The notes beneath the pieces are model-generated. The model was not told where the DNA came from. It did no database searches and saw only the letters and a program-made list of their open reading frames with translations. The position numbers were made by a program, and so were the translations under genes. 64,000 nt of DNA from Cryptomeria japonica (taxonomy: Eukaryota > Streptophyta > Pinopsida > Cupressales > Cupressaceae), in contig NC_081412.1 in assembly GCF_030272615.1 (NCBI RefSeq), positions 343,535,870-343,599,869 on the forward strand. The letters run 5' to 3'. This document shows, piece after piece, positions 58,740 to 64,000 of the stretch. Every line of letters begins with the position of its first letter. Within the stretch, counting starts at the first letter, position 1.

Positions 58740-61700
58740 TAAAACATGCAACTATGTCTTCAGGAGGATCAACAACATACAAAATCTAAAACTCAGACTT
58801 CTTCAAAATTTTCTTTGCTTGCTCCCAACTATCAACCAACTTGTCAATCACTCCCTCCACATGTATTATTTTAGAAGTAAAAAATGAGTACCTATCCATT
58901 AACCCTGTATTAAACTTTGTTGTAGATGCAAAGTGATGAGCGACATACTAGTCCCATTGATCTAACACTACACCTTCCTTTAGGTGACAATCTCTCAAAA
59001 GGTCGTGACCATACGCCCCTAGCAACTCCTTTACAAAATTCTCATATTCATCTATTGACTTAAAAATAGGGGCATGTGCCTCTAAAATCCTCGACCTACA
59101 CTACTCAAGAACTTCTATCTTAAATTCTATTACAAAAATATAAGATTGCAAACTATCAAAATCATCTCCTCCCAATAAATCTTCATTTTTGATCACTTCT
59201 TCACCTAAGGCCAATATTTTATTCAAGTTTTTACACTGCTTGGTGAAGTATGTGATTCTCACTTCCCAATCTGCTGAGTAGTCGCTTATTGCCTTTTTTC
59301 GTTTTAAGGACCCTTACATAAATTCCTGTTGTATGTTGTAGAAAAACTTTTACCTTTGAAATGTTATCCTTGACCCATGATTTCATAGTGGTATCTACTT
59401 TCCTTATTTCAATCAAGGATCTTACATCACCTTCTAGGAGTGATTATGTGGATGGTAGTGTCTCATCGACCCTTGAAACTAGAGGCTTTGCCATTTCCAT
59501 GAGAAACTACTTATATTATTCTAATTGTGCCTTTACCTGTAGCTGGGAGTTATGCTCCTTCTCCATCCTTCTTCTAATTGTGCTAGTAGAAAACTTGAGA
59601 GTATCAGGCTTCCCCCACTTTGTCTTCTTCCCAAGCCTAACCTGTGATACTTGGTATGTATAAGGACCTTCCCCTTCAGCCTCCACATGGGATGCAATCT
59701 CGATGATTACTTCATCAGAGCTAATTTTAGATAAATAGTGAATTGTTTTGGCATTCTTTGCTTTCTTCGGCTCCTCCGTAATAGTTTGCTACAGTGAGAG
59801 TTTGGGCAAGACCACCCTTTTTTTCTTATTGAAAGTGAAGGTTAACCATTGTGGTGTTCCTTCATCCATATCTCCTCCTTGGGTTGTTATTTGTGGCATC
59901 ACTGTCCGAGCTTCTTGTGATGGTTCATCCTCTTGTTACTGCTCTTGTTCTGCATCTTGTGTATTGGGAGGAGTTTGGGTCTCTTCTTGGGCAGGAGGCA
60001 TTGGGATGGCAAGATTTTGTTGCGAAGGCATTTGTTGAGCCAATTTCCCTTGTAGAGCATTATCAATATCAAGAAGTTGTTGGTATTATTCCATCTCCCT
60101 CTCACTTGCTCATTAAAATATTTGGCCAACTCTTGATCTTGTTGCTCTATTTCTCCACCTGCAATGTCTTTCAACAAGGTTTCCACATCCTGTGGAGTGA
60201 GAACAAGTCTTTCATCATGCTCTTCATCCTGTGATGGTCCCATTTACCCCTCTTCACTTTGTTGTTTCTATTGCAGACCTTGATCATCTATGTCCATGAT
60301 GATTACCTGCGTAAGTTCTGAAACCTTTTGTACGGCGACCCCTTTTCATTTATCTGCACTAGACAAAGTCATTCTTTTCCTTTTCTTGGGCTCTACCTTC
60401 TTTGGTGTTGGCTCTATCTCCTCTTGATCCAAGTCTGACTTCACATTATGAATAATTACTATCTCCATTGTGGAAGTCATTGCAGGCGCAAGTATCTATG
60501 AAACAAAAGAAGGTGGGGTGACCATTGTTGTAACCAAAGGTGGAGGCATTGTTGTTATAGATGTTGTAACATATGCAGTTGATGTGATGGCGTGTTGTTA
60601 TAGAAGTAGTGGTAGTGGTAGTAGGAGTGGTGGTAGCCATGGTAGTAGTGGTGGTGGTGGCACTAGAAGGTTGAGCTTCTTTAGCAGGCTGCTCTGCTGT
60701 TGTTGCAACACCTTCAATGGCGCGCCTAACAGGATGAATTTCTTCTTGTGGTGTGGCCCCTAGGCCGATAGTAATCCCTAAACTCACCTATTTTTCCAAG
60801 TATTCAACTTCTTTCATTTTTCCATTCAACCTTTGCTTTAGTTATTCCATGGTTAAAGGAGTTTCAACTTCTTCCTCTGAGTCTGTAGATTTATTTTTCC
60901 TTAACTCTGATCATCTCCTCCTTGTATATTCCTTGTGTATCCTTGATTGAGGATTATCAGTTGAGATATTCTTTTGTTTTCCTTTGGAGGTAGCTGGTTT
61001 AATCCTTAGACTTAACCACTTCTTGGTTCTATCTATTACTGATCAAGAGATGGTATCAATGTCTAGTACTTCTTGCTACGACCATCTAATTTGGGGGAAC
61101 AACCTTTTATCTACTACTATTTCGTTATACATGGGATTCAAAAAAATACCATCATCATGTAATTGTTTGGGTAGGTTGGTCTTAATACCAAAATCCCATA
61201 TTTGAAGAACAATGATGCAATGATAAAATTTCTCCCTTGCCTCAAAGCTACCCTGGAGATTGGCCCAAAAATCCTCCAGGGTAGGATGATGTCCTTCATA
61301 CACTTTAGGCATCAATCCTTTTAATTTATTGTATGAGTCATAAAATTGCCTAGCATAATTGAAAGGCTTCAACTGTAGTTCTTGCAATTCTTGTTTGATA
61401 GCCTTTTCCACATGAATCTTTGGACATGAAAAGAATGATAAATTTAAAGGGAAAACTTCACATGTAACCCTAGTCTTATGCCTTTAGGACAACAAATTTT
61501 GCAGATGTACCATTTGTCTTGCATATTCCAACAAAACTATTCTATCTATACAATACCTGGGTAACAAAAATGGTTCTCCAGTGAACCCACTCACTCTCAG
61601 ATAAGTAGATCAAGAGTTCTATATGAACCAACACCCCCATTTCTTCACCAACTCCATTTCTTCCTTACTTAGTCTGAATCTAGTGTCACTTGTTGGCCTT

Positions 61701-62557
61701 ATAATGATTAGAAACAATTATGAGTCATTTATTCTCTTATAATGCAAATGGGACTCTTTTAGTGGCAACTGGGTGTAGTATTACCACAGGACATTCTGTC
61801 CTTCTTCTTCCCCCAATGTACCCTCAGTCTGCAGCCCTAGAAATTTACCGGATCTGGCTACCACCCAAACAATATAAGATGTAAAGAAAAATTTCTTTAT
61901 ATTATGTACTTCCTTCAACTGGTCTCTTATGTTGTTTGACAAAATTTGGGATTAGTCCTAGTACTGTTGCCCATCCAAAATTGTTAGCATGAATGAGAAC
62001 ATCCATGGTTGGAAGTGTCGGCAGACAGGTTTGTCGAAGGCCTTGCTGAGCATTATGATTAGATATATTTGTGGCTCTTTGAAATCCTACCTCAAAATCT
62101 CATTCGATTTCAAGCCCATTTTCTTTTCTTTCTCGATTCATTCCTTAGTTAATCTCTTTTTACACTGACTGATATTTTGGTTCCATTCCCGTTCTCCATC
62201 TTCTTCTCCCTCAACTAGTACCTCCTTCCTAGTGGGAATCTGGAAGACTAGAGCCAACATATCATGGGACAAATCAGTCACCAGTTTTCCATTAGTGTCG
62301 ATACATTTCCTGGTGTCGGGATTGTAGAATTGTGCAATTTGCATTATAAACTTTGAAGTTTTCATTGATTGTGGGAATACAGTTGCCTCTACGAGATGAG
62401 ATCTTTTAATTTGTTTGTATTCTGCACTTAGTTCGGGTTTCTCTGATTGATTTTCAATATGTTTGAGCTCAATATGCCCGATCTCGGTGTCTAACACCCA
62501 TTGAATTGAATCTTCTAGTTTGGAGACGTTTGTTCACCCTTGATATTGGTATTTCAT
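58740..62557 (-). pseudogene. Paralog 3 of the unnamed family
   Basis: ATG at 62557, TGA at 62534-62536, then 119 open codons (62497-62138) with KFIMQIAQFYNPDTRKC and KLVTDLSHDMLALVFQIP. Broken frames follow with NIKKFFFTSYIVWVVA and the signature SGFTGEPFLLP..VLLEYARQMV near 61610-61515, then 61076-61411 (LEDFWANLQGSFEAREKFY). A Thr/Ala-rich linker encoded by an ACC-type repeat lies at 60590-60670, an acidic part at 59899-60243, and a helical C-terminus to about 58790 (FFTSKIIHVEGVIDKLVDSW). Array 62676-64000 lies directly upstream. Function unknown. Confidence 0.6.
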
Positions 62558-62675
62558 TGTGGTTTGGAGCTTCTCAAGATCTTTTCCTTTCAGGAAGATT
62601 CCATTAACACAACTAAACCTGCAAAACCAACCAAACAAGCATCAAACACGACTCAAAGAAACATCACTACAAAAA

Positions 62676-64000
62676 TAACTTACTTTGGGACTCCGAGATC
62701 TCAAGGTGAGAAAACAAAAAAACCAAACAAAAAACCTACGAGTTCGAGAACCCAAGGTATTGAGTTTTCATTGCAACACAAAACGGGACTAGTTTGGGAA
62801 CTCAGGGACCTGGGTTTCCAAAGTGGTCAACTAGCCAACAGAACCAGTAAATTATTAACCCCAGGAACTTGAGATATCAAACTCACCAACAACACAAAAG
62901 GGAACCACTTTGGGAACTCAGGAACATGGGTTTCTAAAGTGATGAAAATACTGACTATGGAAACAAACCCGGGACTACGGGCTGCCAAATTTTTGGGGTG
63001 GGACCTAATATGCAACGCGGAACTTTGGAGAACTGAAGTCTCGACACACTACAGAGATGAAGAAGAAAAGAGGGTTCGGGACCCCAAGACTATGGGGTTC
63101 CGAATTGAATAGACATGTAAAGAGAAACTAATTTGGGAACTCAGGAACCCGGGTTTCCAAATTAGTTTAAACAAAGACCGAAAAACCAATAAAACCATCA
63201 TTTCGGGAACTCGGGAACCCGAGTTTTTGAAGTGATGTAAAACAAACCAATGACCCCTATTTCGGCAACTCAGGAACCCAAGTTTCTGAATTAGGGAAAA
63301 AAGAAAACAACCAAGGAAAAGTCTTTTTATTTCAGGAAATTAGGAACTCAAGTTTCTGAATGATAAGACAACTGAAAAAAACCCTAACCAGGAATCTCAA
63401 GAACCCGAGTTTCCAAGGTTAGGGTGAAACAAAAAAACAAGAAAAATATGCAAGACAATCAGAAACCAAAAAATCTAAACTAAACCGAACAAAATCTAAC
63501 CTAAGACGCACAAAAATATGTACAAAGGAGGTGAGAAGTGCACCTACCTTGCATGAAAAGTGAAGATGGTGTCAGATCGGGTGTGCGAGAGTTCGAGATT
63601 GCAAGGTCAGAGCTCTGGATTTACAAGAGTGAGTGCACATATGAGCTCCAAAATAACCTCCAATCATATTTATACCCCAATCCAACACCACAATAAATGC
63701 ACTTCGGGGACTCAGGAACCCGGGTTTCTAACATGCAACACAAGCAACAAGCTTGAAACCCGGAGAACCCGGGTTTCTGAAGAACAGACCAGAAGAACAA
63801 CCCAGGAGTTCAAGAACCCAAAATTCTGAACAAGTAATTAAAAAAATGAGCCAGAACTTCAGAAACCCAAAGCTCCGGGACCAGACAAACAAACAAACGA
63901 GAACAAAAACAAACTTGAGAACTTAGGGACTTGGACTCCTGAACAAAGAAAAGGAAACAAGAAAAATCCAACTATAGGAACTCAGAAACCTGAGCTCCCG
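62676..64000. repeat. Array of long hairpins around GGGAACTCAGGAACCCGGGTTTCC
   Basis: About nineteen units every 45-75 bp, running to the window edge, with a gap at about 63430-63690. The core is tttgggaactcagg then aacccgggtttccaaa. Outside it the arms change yet pair: 63125-63168 (AAACTAATTTGG with CCAAATTAGTTT), 63196-63237 (CATCATTTC with GAAGTGATG), 63255-63296 (CCCTATTTC with GAATTAGGG), 63381-63425 (ACCCTAACC with GGTTAGGGT), 62907-62940 (ACTTTGGG with CTAAAGT), 63075-63115 (TTCGGGACCCCA with TGGGGTTCCGAA). Confidence 0.85.

Noticed and set aside
62676-64000. CRISPR-like reading of the regularly spaced repeats
   Set aside because: The units are imperfect palindromes of varying sequence in a plant retrotransposon setting, spacers are irregular, and no cas gene exists.

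Overview
The window comes from a large, repeat-rich vascular plant genome. A gymnosperm is plausible from the element styles, but the sequence does not settle it. Almost everything is LTR retrotransposon or decayed retroelement cargo. I see no intact host gene, rRNA, tRNA or CRISPR. Nearly all elements lie on the minus strand.

Positions 6266-45787 form a nested stack. The base is a Ty3/gypsy element (B): probable 5' LTR 44778-45787, gag, protease, reverse transcriptase, integrase ending near 6266. A full copia element (A, 35939-42643) sits in its gag, with matching LTRs, PBS, PPT and a GGGTC target duplication. A non-autonomous element (C, 6793-31265) sits in its integrase. Inside C's 3' LTR lies a 16.7 kb gypsy composite (D, 7250-23952) arranged LTR-internal-LTR-internal-LTR. 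D has a Tat-like gag, lacks RT and integrase core, and carries an antisense plant mobile domain (PMD) pseudogene.

Outside the stack are a copia LTR fragment (1-679), a solo LTR with perfect AAGAT duplication (50110-51168), a LINE RNase H remnant (48110-48920), and minus-strand pseudogenes of an unnamed family at 735-5191, 46326-47891, 52676-55593 and 58740-62557. A further probable member is the cargo gene of element C (24940-28310).

The most unusual signal is a set of tandem arrays of short imperfect hairpins (12743-13060, 55861-56860, 62676-64000, and weaker CAGACGCG-type arrays in element D). In the clearest ones, stem arms differ from unit to unit but stay complementary while a core is conserved. 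They lie in leader-like positions upstream of retroelement or cargo ORFs.
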